From Epiperipatus broadwayi (lineage: Eukaryota; Onychophora; Udeonychophora; Euonychophora; Peripatidae), in NCBI GenBank assembly GCA_028023455.1, contig JAQFVV010006255.1, positions 1,672,001-1,736,000 on the forward strand: 64,000 nt of DNA, read 5' to 3'. Of this stretch, positions 48,346 to 62,051 are shown piece after piece (the stretch's first letter is position 1; each line of letters starts with the position of its first letter). A model generated the notes under the pieces. It was not told the DNA's origin. It worked only from the letters and a program-made list of their open reading frames with translations, and did no database searches. Position numbers and translations under genes: made by a program.

Positions 48346-51217
48346 ATAACTTTCAATACCATTTAATTTTAAAATATATTTATTAAGATCAACAAAAAAA
48401 TAAAATAAAATAGTGGACCTACAGAAAGCCAATACAGTAAAAAATTGTATAATAGAAAACAAAGAAGAGAAAGATCCATATGATTGATTGAGACCAAGAT
48501 TCAGTACCCAAAATGAGGAAATGATTGATTTAGAGATAATTCATAAAGCTATTCATTCAACAGGGGCATGTACTGAAATTTTACAAATTTAGATTCAGAA
48601 AATTTCTAATTTTTTTATTTCTGTAGACATGATAAAAATATTTTTACATTTCTTTACTTTTCCCCCACGTTTTACAAATAGTGAAAAGTAATCTAAATTC
48701 TATTTTTTTTCTTTGATAAGGAGAAACACAATTATCAGACAGACGTAATTTTTTTAAGAGTACAGTGAAGCTGGATATAAGCTATATTAATGTACTTGAC
48801 TTCAATTATATGCTATCCAAACAAAAATGTAATTAAACAAAAAAAAAATCTAAATTAACAATTAATAAAAAACAAAAATTTAAAAAACTATTAAATTTCA
48901 CAAATCTTGTATGGTGGCAGTCTTTTTTTATCCTCACTAAATATAATGTAATCTCAAACATGAATTTAATTTATAATATTTTCTTTGCAATTTAAATCCA
49001 ATTTAATCCCATAATTGCAAGTTCATGTTATCAACAACAACAAAAAAATGTAAATAAACAAAAACAAAAATGTTAAATTTTGTAAATTTAGTAAATTTTA
49101 CAATATAGCAACAGTCAATTTCCTGTCTTGGAGCAGGGTATGCAATTATGTTTAAAAGCAAAACGTTAAAATTTGTAAATTTAATAAATTTTACAATACT
49201 ATAATAGCACTTTTCTGTCTCAGCAATCGTTTTTATTAATAACATTTTTTTGGCTTATGTTGAAAACTTCATTTTATTATTCATTCAGAATTTGGTTTAC
49301 AGTATTTCACATAATATTAATGTTTTCTTAGTGTAACGCTAAAAGTTTTATGAAATTGAAGAGTATTCATGACATTGATACAGATTTAAAATAACAAAGC
49401 AACTAGAGATTGCTATTTCATTTTTATAGGGGGGAAAAGTCATTTAAAAGTGTATTTAATAGTGATGAAAATCAGAATTTTGATATTCATTTTAATTAAA
49501 AAATAAACATATGGTACAGTAAGTTTATTTACTTTTGTTTTCTGAGTGAATGTGAATAAATAAGCATAAACCCAATATATATATAAGTGAACATACTCCT
49601 CTAATTTATTATTAATAACTACATTAACATTGTTATTATTTAATTTTGTTTTATTTTATAATTTTAATTTATGTATGTGTTTGGTACATATAAAAAAATT
49701 GTATGTGTTTTATACATGTGCATATTGAAAGGTTGTACACTTGCAGTTCAATAAACAATACATATTCTATTATAGTCAGAGTTTATCAACAAAACATGAG
49801 ACACAGTGTATGATGTACATGAAAGGTATCTGAACAAATATGGAAGATATCATGATTGCATTAACACTTACTAACATGAACAAAGAGTATTTATTGGTTG
49901 ACAAGTAAGAATTATTTCTTATAACACCAAACAATTTTTCAACTTCAAAAATAAAAATGAAATTATCATTTGTAAAAAAATTAAAATTGTCATTAGAAAT
50001 TATTTGCATGTTGATACTAATAATATTTTTTTTGTATAAAGAGAGACGGTACTTCTTAATGTTATAAAGACCATTGAAACTTGATCAATTAAAATTGTGT
50101 TTAGAAAGTGGCTAACAATACCCAGTTATCACTGATAATGTTTAATTGTTATTGCTTGCTCACAATAATACATTCTCTAGTATAATATACTTGCTTTTGA
50201 GCAGAAAATATTAAATACAAAAAGTAGAAATGGGTAAAAAAAAAAGTTAATCATTCTGCTAAGAAGAAATTTCCATATAATGACGGTACATTCTAATATG
50301 TAACTATATATACAATTATCAAATAAAATAATATCTAAATAAATGTTTAGTCATTTTGCAAATGTTTTCCCAAAGCTCATAGATTTAAGGTAGATATTAC
50401 TTCCAATCACATTTTTCAAAGTCTATTGTAGTGACAAAATGGCAGATTCTAAAAACTAAAGGTATTGGGGTCAAAGTTTAACTGTTTCACTTCCAGTGTA
50501 TGTCTCATGACCTCATTAAAAATGAACTATAGCTTTTAATTTATATTTTGGCTGATAATATTAATGACAGTTCAGATAATGATAGTCATCTGGATAGCAG
50601 CTAATAATTATCCTGGTATTTTTTTTTTTTTAATTACAAGAAAAATATATAATTGATGAAATTGTGAAAGGTGTTAAACTTCCTTTTTCCAGACTACTTT
50701 TTATTACAACTGTGATGGAAAGTTATTTAAAAGATTTCATATATTTGGGCAAAAATGATAATTAATATATTCATATATTTAAATGTGTCAGATCTTTTAA
50801 ATATAATACAGTGGAACTACATTTTGTTTTAAGCTCCCTTTGTATATATATATATATTATGTATAATAGCTCATATTTTGTGATGAGTTTTGATTGTAGT
50901 ACAATACATATTGTTTATTGAACTATAAGTGTACAATACTTTTCAACAGCACCTACATATAATACAATGCTTTTTATATGTATAGTATGCATATATAAAT
51001 AAGATTATAGGATCAACAAAATTTAAAAATAAAATAAAATGTAGTCTTTAATAATAAATTGAGAGACTTCATTTGCATAACTTTTAAATGATTTACTAAA
51101 GGAAACCAATCTTTCAGACATGCACTATTGGTCTGGTATTAATTTACTTGCATTCTCCCATCAATAAATGTTTTAAAAGGGTAGATGAGTCATTTATGCT
51201 TAAAGTTTATTTGGTAC
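48346..51217. other. AT-rich stretch with a diverged tandem repeat at 49.0-49.25 kb
   Basis: At about 49011-49120 and 49141-49225 the phrases GTTAAATTTTGTAAATTTAG, TAAATTTTACAATA and TTTCCTGTCT or TTTTCTGTCT recur. A weaker third copy precedes at about 48835-48925. No gene is supported. Confidence 0.45.
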
Positions 51218-52660
51218 TAATTACTTAGCCAGGTTTGGTCGCTTGATGGCATTGTTGCCAGTCAAAAACAATACAATGCAATGTTACCGAGCCACAATTT
51301 TTAAAACAGCAACTTTTTTTGATCACTTTAATTTTTTTTCTATTCAGTTTAATATTTCATTGGGGGGTGGGGGTGGCTATACAGCAATTTTTTTTTTTTG
51401 ACTTTAACTTTTATTTTTTAAATCAATTTTCATTACCTTTTTTAAAAAATAAAAACAAACAAAAAATAACTTCTGTCTCTAACTTTTACAAAGTATTTTT
51501 CAATCCACCCCCTCCCCCAAAAAAGATTAAAATAAAATCCAAACTTTTGACTTTTTCAACTTTCGTTTTCTTTAAAAATACGGTAACTTTTTTTTGGCTT
51601 TATTTGTATACCACTGATATGCTAAAACTTTTATTTTTAAAACCAATTTTTATTACCTTTTTTAAAAATAAAAACAAAGCAAAAATAACTTTTGTCTCTA
51701 CCTTTTGTCTCAATGAAGACAAAGTATTTCTCAACCCATTCCCCCCAAAAAAATTAAAATAAGATCAAAACTTTGGACTTTTTCAACTTTTATTGTCTTT
51801 TTTTTTTTAGAAGATGGTGACTATATGGCAACTTTTTTTTGGCTTTATTTGCATTATGCAATGTCTATTTTGCCATTTTTTTAAAAAAAATTTCCTATTA
51901 ATTACATTTTTTGATCCTTTCAACACACCATCCCAAAAAAATTACAAAAACATTAAAACTTCAGACTTTTACAACTTTCATTTTATTTTTTCGTGTTTAA
52001 TTTTAAATATGGCGACTTTTTTTTTTGGGCTATGCGGCGATTTGTATTACATGATTTCTATTTTACCCTTTTTAAAAATAATTTTTACTATTAATGACAT
52101 TTTTGATCCTTTTATTTTTTCTTACTACGTCTTTAATATTTTATTTTTAGGAATCGAATACCTTCAGTTGCAAGAGCCTGACTGACATTGGTAAGTGTCA
52201 CAATTTGTGTGTCATTTTATTTGTCACATATAATTTCTTGGAAAAGTATAGGTTTTCACATGCTTGGCCAAATCATGTTCGGCTCTACCCTTTTCCAATG
52301 TTTTGTACATTCCAAGTGTGTAGGGAAGGGTGGGGATGATGTGACAATTCTTAGTGAATCAAACTGCATGATTTAAGTTGAAATGAAATTACTCTGCTAT
52401 GGAGATATCAAAACTTGTGGCCATTTAAAATCCAAACACCATCAGATGATACAGTAGTGACAAATGAATTGTGTGAATTCACATAAAGTGTCACAAAGCA
52501 CAAAACAGGCCATAATGTTCCTGTGCAATGCCATCAAGCATCCTGAAATGGTTAAGATAAATAGAACTGTTTTCTTAGCCGTAAATATATGCCGCATAAA
52601 TGGCATTTGTAGCTATTTTGGACTGGCACCAACAGGCGGCCAAGCCTGGCTAAGTAATTA
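51218..52660. mobile_element. 1.44-kb element with about 50-bp imperfect terminal inverted repeats
   Basis: The left end TAATTACTTAGCCAGGTTTG is mirrored by the right end, whose inward reading is TAATTACTTAGCCAGGCTTG. The match continues through GGYCGC, TGTTG and TGCCAGTC with about 80 % identity over 50 bp. The interior holds four diverged tandem units of about 190-240 bp (51.36-52.13 kb), each with TTTTTTTGGCTTTATTTGTA or similar, then ACTTT...TTTAAAAA, then ...CCCAAAAAA. ORFs of 147 and 123 codons there reflect T-richness. The last 500 bp are less AT-rich, with an 80-codon ORF (52464-52706) of no known family that runs past the end. The target duplication is unresolved because the ends are themselves TAATTA. 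Confidence 0.7.
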
Positions 52661-53556
52661 TTACTGCTTATTTTTATATAAACTAATACCTATTGAGCAT
52701 GCTTAATTCAGGACTTAATTCTATTGTGAGTCTAATGAGTGCAAGCAAATTAATATCAATAGCATATTCCTAAAAGATTGTTTTCCACTTACATGATTTA
52801 TCACTAGTACATTAATTACATATATATTTAGTGCATATTCTTTCACCCATATTTGCTCATAAAATAAAAATCAAACAAATTTTACCAAACTGCATCATTT
52901 TTTAAATAAGAATTGCAAAATGATAGATTTTAATCACAATTAACTATGCTCTCACTAAATGCTTTTCTTCAATATTTTTCCTTTTATGGGAAAGAAATAT
53001 CAGTCTCATTATCAGTATATTGTGATCTCTCTAATTTTCTTGATGTTTTTAGTCCATATTGATTTATTGTTGAACCTCTTCAAACTTTAAGCTTTCTGAT
53101 GCAATATAAAAATGATTTCCATTTTTTTTTGTCATTATTAAATTGATAACTTTCATTTTATTGTTTAAGAAAATTACTTTATAAATTATATTAAATTTTG
53201 TAAAGTTTTGAGCTTTACATTTAGAAAACATATTATTTTGCAAAATATTGTATGGATCAAATTCAGAAAGAATAATAAAACAATGAATAGAATTATATAT
53301 TTTCAATGTAAACCTAAGAAAATGATCTCATAAGGTGCTCCAAAATGGAAAAATGATTGCTGCTATATTGTGGAATTTATTACGTTTACAAATTTTAATG
53401 TTTTTTACTCTTTGTCTATTCAAACCTTTTTTTGTTTATTTACAAATTTTTATGATACACATAATTGAAATATCATGATTTCACTGTTTACATTTAAAAT
53501 GATCAATTCTTTTCAAGAAATTCATATCAAAGATGATTATTTAAGATACAATATTA
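52661..53556. other. AT-rich stretch, nothing recognised
   Basis: No ORF, RNA or repeat edge is supported. Confidence 0.4.
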
Positions 53557-53630
53557 GAAGGGATTTGAATTCAGACTTTCAACTTCCTTAAGGCTATCCA
53601 CTCCATCTTATACAACTGATACACATTACC

Positions 53631-54870
<1,240 letters not shown>

Positions 54871-55229
54871 ACACTTACCACATGCATGTAAAAAAGAATA
54901 AATGATCTCCAGTATACATATTTCATGCTGAACCAGCATTCATCAGTTAGTCCAGATTATCATCTCTCATACACATATATAATCAGTACTCAGTTTATAT
55001 TAAGATAAATCTTTAAACTTTAATGGACAGCTTTCAATCTTCTCCACCCTCCAACACTTCAGTCATCTATATCATTAAAAATATGATAAGAATGCTCAAA
55101 GCCCTTGTTGGTGCCAATATTACTGTCATCCCCATGTTGACTTTAAGACTCTCTCATACATAGGACCTTAATATATCCATTTAAATACACAAAAGAGGAA
55201 TGGACAGAATACAGGCTGAATATATAATA

Positions 55230-55441
55230 CTTAAATACAATAATATAGTTTAAACTGAACTTAATGTAATTAGAAGGATTTTGAACTCAGACTCTTACAG
55301 CCATCCACTTCATCTTATATCTGGTCATGTGTGTCAGTTATATAAGATGGAATGGATAGCTATAGAGAGTTTTAAAGTTTGATTTCAAATCTCTTCTAAT
55401 TACATTAAGTTTAGTATAGACAATACATTTGTATTTAAATG
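55230..55441. repeat. small foldback, about 210 bp
   Basis: CTTAAATACAATAATATAGT at the left pairs with the TACATTTGTATTTAA side at the right. Inside, ACTTAATGTAATTAGAAGGA pairs with TCTTCTAATTACATTAAGTT. The loop holds GGTCATGTGTGTCAG. It consists only of the outer terminus of the foldback family, duplicated head to head, and directly follows the previous copy. Confidence 0.75.
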
Positions 55442-55751
55442 TTAGTTATATTAAGATAATGATAACAGAAAAACATTTACACAATTGTTTGCTGACTTTG
55501 TAAAAGTAAATTTGGGAAAGATTTCTTATTTATTGGTACTATACATTTTCTTTAAGAAAGAGATGGTTTTTATGCACAATGAAATGGCAATAATTGATTA
55601 TCATATTTTCGTTATTAATTTTGTTTCAAAACTTAGCAACTTTAATTAAGAATTGTAAAATGAAGATTAGAATTTAAAAGATATACTCATTAAGAATTTT
55701 TTTTAACAATAATTAATACATTGTACAGGCTTAAACCTGCATTTTTATATA
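55442..55751. other. AT-rich spacer, nothing recognised
   Basis: No feature supported. Confidence 0.4.
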
Positions 55752-56105
55752 TGTAATATATGCAGGGTTCGAACTCAGACTTTCACACGACCCACCACTC
55801 TCAGTGCCATCTCATATTGCTGACCCACCTGATCACACACATGTTGAAAAGATAAATAATCACCAATATATGCCTTTCATGCTAAAACTGTAATCATCAG
55901 TTGGTCTAGATTACTATCCTCCCACATATATATAATCAGTACTCAGATTTATATTAAGATAGCCAATCTTCATACTTTAATGGACAGGCTTCAAACTATT
56001 CCAACTCACAACTCTTTAGCCTTTCATTTCATTGAAAATCTGATGATGGAACGTTCAAAACCCTTGTTAGTGCCAAGGTTGTCATCCTACCCATGTTGAC
56101 ATATT
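55752..56105. repeat. foldback-family unit, forward orientation
   Basis: It begins ATATATGCAGGGTTCGAACT. The complement, AGTTCGAACCCTGC, is a near-perfect B box followed by a tRNA-like 3' end. Further inward are CCCACCACTCTCAGTGCCAT, AATAATCACCAATATATGCC and TTAATGGACAGGCTTCAAAC, and the unit ends near CCATGTTGACATATTAGTCA. This copy keeps the clearest tRNA-like head of the family. Confidence 0.8.
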
Positions 56106-57370
56106 AGTCATTCTGACCCCAATAATTATAAATATTGACATAAAATTTAAATGGTCACTAATATATTATTTTCTCAGTCCCAACATAACTAAACAGTTTA
56201 AAGAATTTGTTGATTTTATTGATTTTGAGTTAAATTACACCTTTATTTAATGTGTTTATATAAATAAAAAGTAAAACAACTACATTGGGAACAGTAATTC
56301 TTTCGACTCCAGAGCCATCTATTGTAAGATTAAAAAATTAAAAAAATCAATGAACAATGATAGAACATAATCCAAATGTATTTGGATATAAATGTTTTAA
56401 AATCAAAACTAAAATGACTAATAATCATTTGTTTAATGTTTGCAGTTTAAAACCATGCCAAATCGGAACAATATCAAAGTTCATATTAATGTTGCAAAAA
56501 TAAACATCTACTTTGGTATTTTTTGAAACTTCATTTTGAAAATAATTATTTTAAATTTGGATGATTTTTAAATGTTTTAATTTATACTAAAGCCAATTTC
56601 ACTAGGTCTGTTAATATTAAAAGTAGCTTGACTTCAATAAAATTTATCTAGATGTAGTAAATAAAGGGATTTGAACTAAGGCTGTTTAAATTCATCCTAA
56701 GTTCAAATCCCTTTATATATTATAGTAAACATTCAGTATAATAAATAAATAGGTTAATTATCTAGACATAAATTGGATTAAACTTAAAAAGGATTTTCTA
56801 AATATATTATATAGAGTTTACAATTTGTAGGTATGCAAAGATGTTTACAATGTTCATCTTATCAAGGTGCAATTTGAATTTTCTATTAATAATAAACAAA
56901 TGCATCATCGGTTATAAATACTTATGATGAGTATTATAGAAACCTTGAAATAGAGAATATATTAAAGCACTATTTTATAGGTAGAAGTTATAAAAAAATA
57001 AATATAGTTAAGTAGGAAATAATAAATTAAGCAATAAAGTTATTTATCAGACTATGAACACAAAAACAAAGATATTAAAAGTGATATTTGCAAAGGACAA
57101 ACAAGCTTTTAATTAATGTAAAAGATTATTATATTTTTTATCACATTAAAATTACATTTAAAAATTTGCGGGTGGTATAAGAGGCGTAGATTCTGATGAT
57201 TAGGAAAAGAGAAAATAATGGAAACTTTTGAGATGTGCGGTTGAAAAAAATAATAGAAGAATAAGTACTGAAGAGAGAGAAAGACAAAGATAAGATTATT
57301 TATTAAACAATTGCAAAGTGAGAAAGGAATTGCTTTAGGCATATATTTAGACTTCAGGAAATTATAAAAA
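56106..57370. other. AT-rich stretch with a 56-bp terminal-only palindrome
   Basis: 56661-56716 is ATAAAGGGATTTGAACTAAG, a short loop, and the complement ending AAATCCCTTTAT. It is just the B-box-like tip of the foldback family in palindrome form. The rest shows no feature. The 77-codon ORF 57109-57342 has no motif. Confidence 0.6.
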
Positions 57371-58105
57371 TATATAATAGATGAAATACACAGGTTTATA
57401 TGTACCTGTGTCTATATATGTAATAGACAGGGTATGAGCACAGACTTTCACATGACCCACCACTCTCCACACTATCTCATAACATTGATACACCTGAACA
57501 CACATATGTCGAAAAGATAAATAATCACCAATATACGTATTTCATGCTAAACCAGCAATCATCAGTTAGTCCAGATTACCATCTCTACACATATATGCTA
57601 CAAGTGCTCAGATATATGTTAAGATAGCAAATCCTCCTACTTTAATGGACAGGCTACAATGTACTCCACACTCCAACTCTTCAACTGTCCATACAATTGA
57701 AAATCAACATGGGTGTGACAACAATCTCGGCCTAAGGGAGGCCTTTGAGCGTTCCATCGTCAGATTTTCAATTGGATGGACAGTTGAAGAGTTGGAGTGT
57801 GGAGTACATTGAAGCCTGTCCATTAAAGTAGGAGGATTTACTATCTCAATATATATCTGAGCACTTGTAGCATATATGTGTAGAGATGGTAATCTGGACC
57901 AACTGATGATTGCTGGTTTAGCATGAAATACGTATATTGGTGATTATTTATCTTTTCGACATATGTGTGTTCAGGTGTATCAGTGTTATGAGATAGTGTG
58001 GAGAGTGGTGGGTCATGTGAAAATCTGTGCTCATACCCTGTCTATTACATATATAGACACAGGTATATATAAGCCTGAGTATTTCATCTATTACATATTA
58101 GAGAT
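57371..58105. repeat. 735-bp near-perfect palindrome of the foldback family
   Basis: Outer ends ATAATAGATGAAATACACAG and CTGAGTATTTCATCTATTAC mirror each other, and the arms stay complementary inward with very few differences to GAAAATC near 57699 and GATTTTC near 57764. The 60-bp centre carries CAACATGGGTGTGACAACAA and GGCCTAAGGGAGGCCTTTGA. Each arm contains the full set of family landmarks, ending outward in a tRNA-like block (GTGTGGAGAGTGGTGGGTCA, GTGCTCATACCCTG). The 81-codon ORF at 57963-58208 lies across the right arm and is not a gene. Confidence 0.9.
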
Positions 58106-58109
58106 GTTT

Positions 58110-58497
58110 GCCTATCCCTTGTATATGTATTTAATGGATTATGTCCTGTACATGAGGGGTCAGATTGACCTTTGGGTCAACATGGGTGTGACAACAATCT
58201 CGGCCTAAGGGTGGCCTTTGAATGTCCCATCGTCGGATTTTCAATTGGATGGACAGTTGAAGAGTTGGAGTGTGGAGTACATTGAAGCCTGTCCATAAAG
58301 TAGGAGGATTTGCTATCTTAATATATATCTGAGCACTTGTAGCATATATGTGTAGAGATGGTAATCTGGACCAACTGATGATTGCTGGTTTAGCATGAAT
58401 TACGTATATTGGTGATTATTTATCTTTTCGACATATGTGTGTTCAGGTGTATCAGTGTTATGAAATAGTGTGGAGAGTGGTGGGTCATGTAAAAATA
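58110..58497. repeat. third unit in tandem, inverted orientation
   Basis: From TCAACATGGGTGTGACAACA near 58177 to GTGGTGGGTCATGT near 58482 it repeats the right arm of the preceding palindrome almost base for base, with a few substitutions. It also keeps the outer part missing there (TGCCTATCCCTTGTATATGT, ACATGAGGGGTCAGATTGAC). The high identity points to recent local duplication. Confidence 0.88.
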
Positions 58498-60129
58498 TAT
58501 ATTAATTTTCAAAGTATTAACTCTTTTCATAAAATTATGTAATTCTTAAGCACTCTTTGACTTGGCGTTAGGATAAACAGATATAATAAACATCAATTAA
58601 TTAAATGCGCTAGTCAGCTTCTGGCAGAACACTGCCAGAATCATAGTGCTGAGTAAAGTTATGCAATGCAAGTGTGCTTATATAATTGACGTAGTGTAAT
58701 ATGTAAATGAGAGACAATATGCAAATTAGGCAATTCGATATTCCATTTTTTAGGACAATAAAACACATGAATCCTTTTTATTGATGAAATGTGGATCCTT
58801 TGCAATTGCCCACGCCTCTTTGTATTTTCTTTTCTTATCGTGTCTTTCAGAGCAAATTGAAGAATTTATGAAAATTAATAGGAAAAATAATAGATAAAAA
58901 AAGTTGATTGGTGATCTGAAAAACAAAATATTTGTAAAAAATTATTGGAGTAATGTGCTAAACATATTTGCCCTTTTTTTTTTTTTTTAATAGACAATTA
59001 ACGATGACAATTTAAAAAAAAAACTTATATGTGTAAATGCATTTTAAAAGTTGGATTACAAAAATTACGGTGATAGAAGAAATAAACTATATAGTTTTCT
59101 AGAAATAATGATTTTTGTTTAAAAAACTTAAGCATAGGCATATAAAAAAATTATCTGAAAAATAGATAAAATCTTCAGAACAGCAAAGATGCATTTTAAC
59201 AAGAAATATGTATTAGTTTGTAGATGACATCATTAAAAAATCTAAATTTAAAACCGGAAATATATCTTGAGAAATTCGGTCTAATTACTTAGAGATATAT
59301 TATTGTTTTTTTTTCCTACTCTTTTTTTTAATTTAATTATAAAAAAATGAATAATATATTTTTAAAAGAATTAGTAAAATTGGTTTAAATGTTTTATGCA
59401 TTTACGCGAATTTTTTTTTTTTTTACATTTCTAATGTTGAAGCTAATCCAAATAAATTTTCATTATTATTTTTTTTAGAAAAAAAAAAACCTGAAGAGAA
59501 AGAGAAAAGGCTAGAGATGAGCTGAGGTGGAGAGAATGCTCCCAGAGCATCTTCTTTTGTTAGAGAGAATGTTTAATTTTTAACATTTCTTTATTCAATC
59601 TGTTTAAAAAGCATTTGGATCACTTTGTTAATTTGTTTAACACATTCTCCTATAATTTATCAAATATTTTAAAGTGCGAATTGGCAATTTAATAGATTAC
59701 TAAACGTTAATTAGCCCTAGCTCAAGTAATGTAATTAGTTTTTGACTTGAGCGATCATCTAATTAAAGTCCTTTTGTAACTGTTGTTTTTTTAAATAAAA
59801 GAGAGAGCTTCAAGATTAAAATAGAATTATTTCTTTTCCCATTCATTTTCCATATTAAATCCTCCTCTATGTTTGATCACCAAAATAAAAATAATAATAA
59901 TTTCACGATAACTAAAATTAAAATACTTTTGCGTAATAAATATTTAAGTCATTATTTATTCAACCTTAGACAATAAACTTCAACTACCATCTTAACATTT
60001 CAAATTAAAAATTATTGCAACTTTTTAATTTCAGAACAATTAGTGATATAATCTACACGAGGACGCTATATATACCAAATCGCCGATGGTACAGATAATT
60101 GAAAATTTTGTCTCTAATAGTAAATATTG
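58498..60129. other. AT-rich stretch with a two-part stem-loop at 58604-58650
   Basis: TTCTGGCAG-AACA-CTGCCAGAA (58619-58640) is a perfect 9-bp hairpin, and GCGCTA/TAGTGC outside it can add six more pairs with one G-T. Near 59478 an acceptor-like TTTTTTAG precedes a short lysine/glutamate-rich frame that ends in TGA, with no other support. Nothing else is seen. Confidence 0.45.
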
Positions 60130-60645
60130 AAACATTTAATAAAAAAGATTAAATTGGTTTATAAAAAATATGCGTGGTAAGAAAGAAATAAAAAAATATT
60201 TAAATACTCCATTTAAAAAAATAAGGATTCATAGAAAATATTAAATTTGAAGAAAGTAATAAAGAAGCAATTATGGAATGTATATATAATTACAAAAAGA
60301 AAAAAAATATTTGCTTTAAAATGGAAAAGTTAGGGGTTCAGATAAAGTGGCTGATAAAATTTCTATAATTAGATTTTTAGTCTTGCCACTGAATTATTTA
60401 AGAAGATTGCAAATGAAGGAGATATTCCAGATAGTTGGAAAATTATAAATGAAGTTAATCTTTAAAGGGAAGAAAAAAGATAGTAGATATCTAAATAATT
60501 ATAAATCGGAAGCAGTAAAATAAATAGTATGTAACTTTTCTTATATGTTATGGCAAATTATTTGGAGAAATAGTCATTATTTAAGAATGATTTTTGCATT
60601 GATTCAAATTAAGTTAAATTAGATAGGAAAGCATATTTAGCTTTT
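60130..60645 (+). pseudogene. RTE-like reverse transcriptase, N-terminal palm fragment
   Basis: In shifting plus-strand frames this gives GSDKVADKI (counterpart of the usual GxDxIxxEM), then ELFKKIANEGDIPDSWKI (the highly conserved segment before motif 1, usually NKIxxEGxIPxxWK), then LFKGKKKDSRYLNNYKS (LFKKGDKxDxxNYRxISL). It breaks off near 60645, exactly where a foldback unit begins, so that unit truncates it. Stops at several points make it dead. It belongs to the same family as the other RTE remnants here. Confidence 0.75.
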
Positions 60646-60650
60646 TAGAT

Positions 60651-61075
60651 ATTCGGGATTCGAACTAGACTTCCACACGACTCACAACTCTCAGTACCAT
60701 CTTATATTGCTGACTCACCTGATCATACACATGTTGAAAAAATAAATAATCACCAATATGCGTATTTTGTGCTAAACCAGCATTCATCAGTTGTTCTAGA
60801 TTACCATCTCCACACATATATACAATCAGTACTCACCTTTATATTAAGATAGCCAATCTTCATACTTTAATGGACAGGCTTCAAACCACTCCACCCCACA
60901 ACTCGTCATCTGCCCATTTCCTTGAAAATCTGATGATGGAATATTCAAAGTCCACCTTAGTGCCAACCTTCTCATCCTACCCATGTTGACCACAAGTCAC
61001 TCATCCCTCATATACAGGACATAATCCATTTACATTCATATACAAGGGATGGGCAGAGGTGGAGTGGTGATTGTA
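60651..61075. repeat. foldback-family unit, forward orientation
   Basis: It starts ATTCGGGATTCGAACTAGAC, then ACTCACAACTCTCAGTACCA, AATAATCACCAATATGCGTA, CAGCATTCATCAGTTG, TTAATGGACAGGCTTCAAAC, AACCTTCTCATCCTACCCAT, and ends CATATACAAGGGATGGGCAG. It is one nearly full-length single unit and is inserted against the RT fragment. Confidence 0.82.
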
Positions 61076-61668
61076 TATATTTTGTAATTAACCTTCTATA
61101 ATAATATAAAAAAGGAATATATTAATGTATTAAATTTTAAAACTGTATAAATGCCTGTTAAGTTTTCTACATAAAGACAGGTTGAATAACTAGGCAGTAG
61201 AGTTGTTTGATAAAATGCTCATAAGTGATTGTTTGCCTTCCTCTTAAAACAATCTAATGTCTATTTTTAAATTATCAAAATGCTTATATATATATAAAAT
61301 CATTAAAATCAGTGAATACTTAGATAATCCCAATATCAATAATAATCAAAAATTTCAACCTGTTGACAAGGCAACCTCCTAATAACAATAATGTAAAATC
61401 CAACCTTTATTTATAGTCTAATATATTTATATAAACACGAAAGATTGTCCATAGAGATTGAAATTATTGATGCAAAAAACTTCCTTTTAAACAGGTAAAT
61501 ATAACCTGTTCTGAATGCAGACTAATAAATAGTCAATTATAACAGTACGAACTGCAATTATAATTTTCAAGTTGTATCCAAAGTATTACTTAAATAATAA
61601 GTGTAATAATGTTCAAGGCTAAATGGGTTTATAAGTAATCATTAAAATCATATATATATATATACCCA
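61076..61668. other. AT-rich stretch with parts of the 41.4-kb repeat
   Basis: 61300-61380 (ATCCCAATATCAATAATAAT, TTGACAAGGCAACCTCC) and 61586-61655 (ATTACTTAAATAATAAGTGT, AAGGCTAAATGGGTTTATAA) match 41450-41515 and 41385-41450. Here they are separated by about 200 bp and in swapped order. Confidence 0.6.
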
Positions 61669-62051
61669 ATGTTTCGACAAAATAGCATCTGCAATTGTCA
61701 AGGTTAACTTTTCAAAGAAAATTTTTTAGATCCCAAATAGTAACAAGAATGAGTGTGAATATGAGATTGAGCATGAAATAGTTGAGCCTTTAGAATATGT
61801 GAATTAACAAAATGTTTATTTTCTTCAGTTTCACCATTAATTGTTTTGAAGTTCATATTAGAAGAACTGGATAAAATAAAGTCTTTGTAAGACTGGAATA
61901 CTTTGTGCTTCATCAGTTCTATTTAAACCAACTATTTCGTGCTCAATCTTATTCTTTACTTCACACTCAATCTCATTGCTATTTGAGATCAAAAAGTTTT
62001 TCCTTGAAAAATTAAACATGACAATGGCAGATGCTATTCCTCGAAATGTTG
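61669..62051. mobile_element. 383-bp foldback/MITE with about 125-bp arms
   Basis: The left arm, AATGTTTCGACAAAATAGCA then TCTGCAATTGTCAAGG... GATCCCAAATAG... GATTGAGCATGAAATAGTTG (61669-61794), is mirrored at 61926-62051, whose inward reading is AACATTTCGAGGAATAGCAT, TGCCATTGTCATG, GATCTCAAATAG, GATTGAGCACGAAATAGTTG. Identity is about 80 %. The 69-codon minus-strand ORF here is incidental. Confidence 0.75.

Noticed and set aside
51319-52185. 147- and 123-codon ORFs suggesting membrane proteins
   Set aside because: They run through diverged T-rich tandem units within a transposable element.
52151-52190. A 40-nt stretch between TTTTTAG and GTAAGT that looks like an exon
   Set aside because: It lies inside the 51218-52660 element, and its frame does not join the candidate first exon at 45306 without a stop.
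57963-58208. 81-codon plus-strand ORF
   Set aside because: It lies across the right arm of a palindromic repeat, and the same sequence is non-coding in the other copies.
59190-59250. A FVDDI-like phrase resembling the palm motif of LTR-element reverse transcriptase
   Set aside because: It is isolated, with no flanking RT motifs in any frame.
59478-59525. Lysine/glutamate-rich possible last exon
   Set aside because: Joining it to the candidate first exon creates an immediate stop, and no other partner was found.
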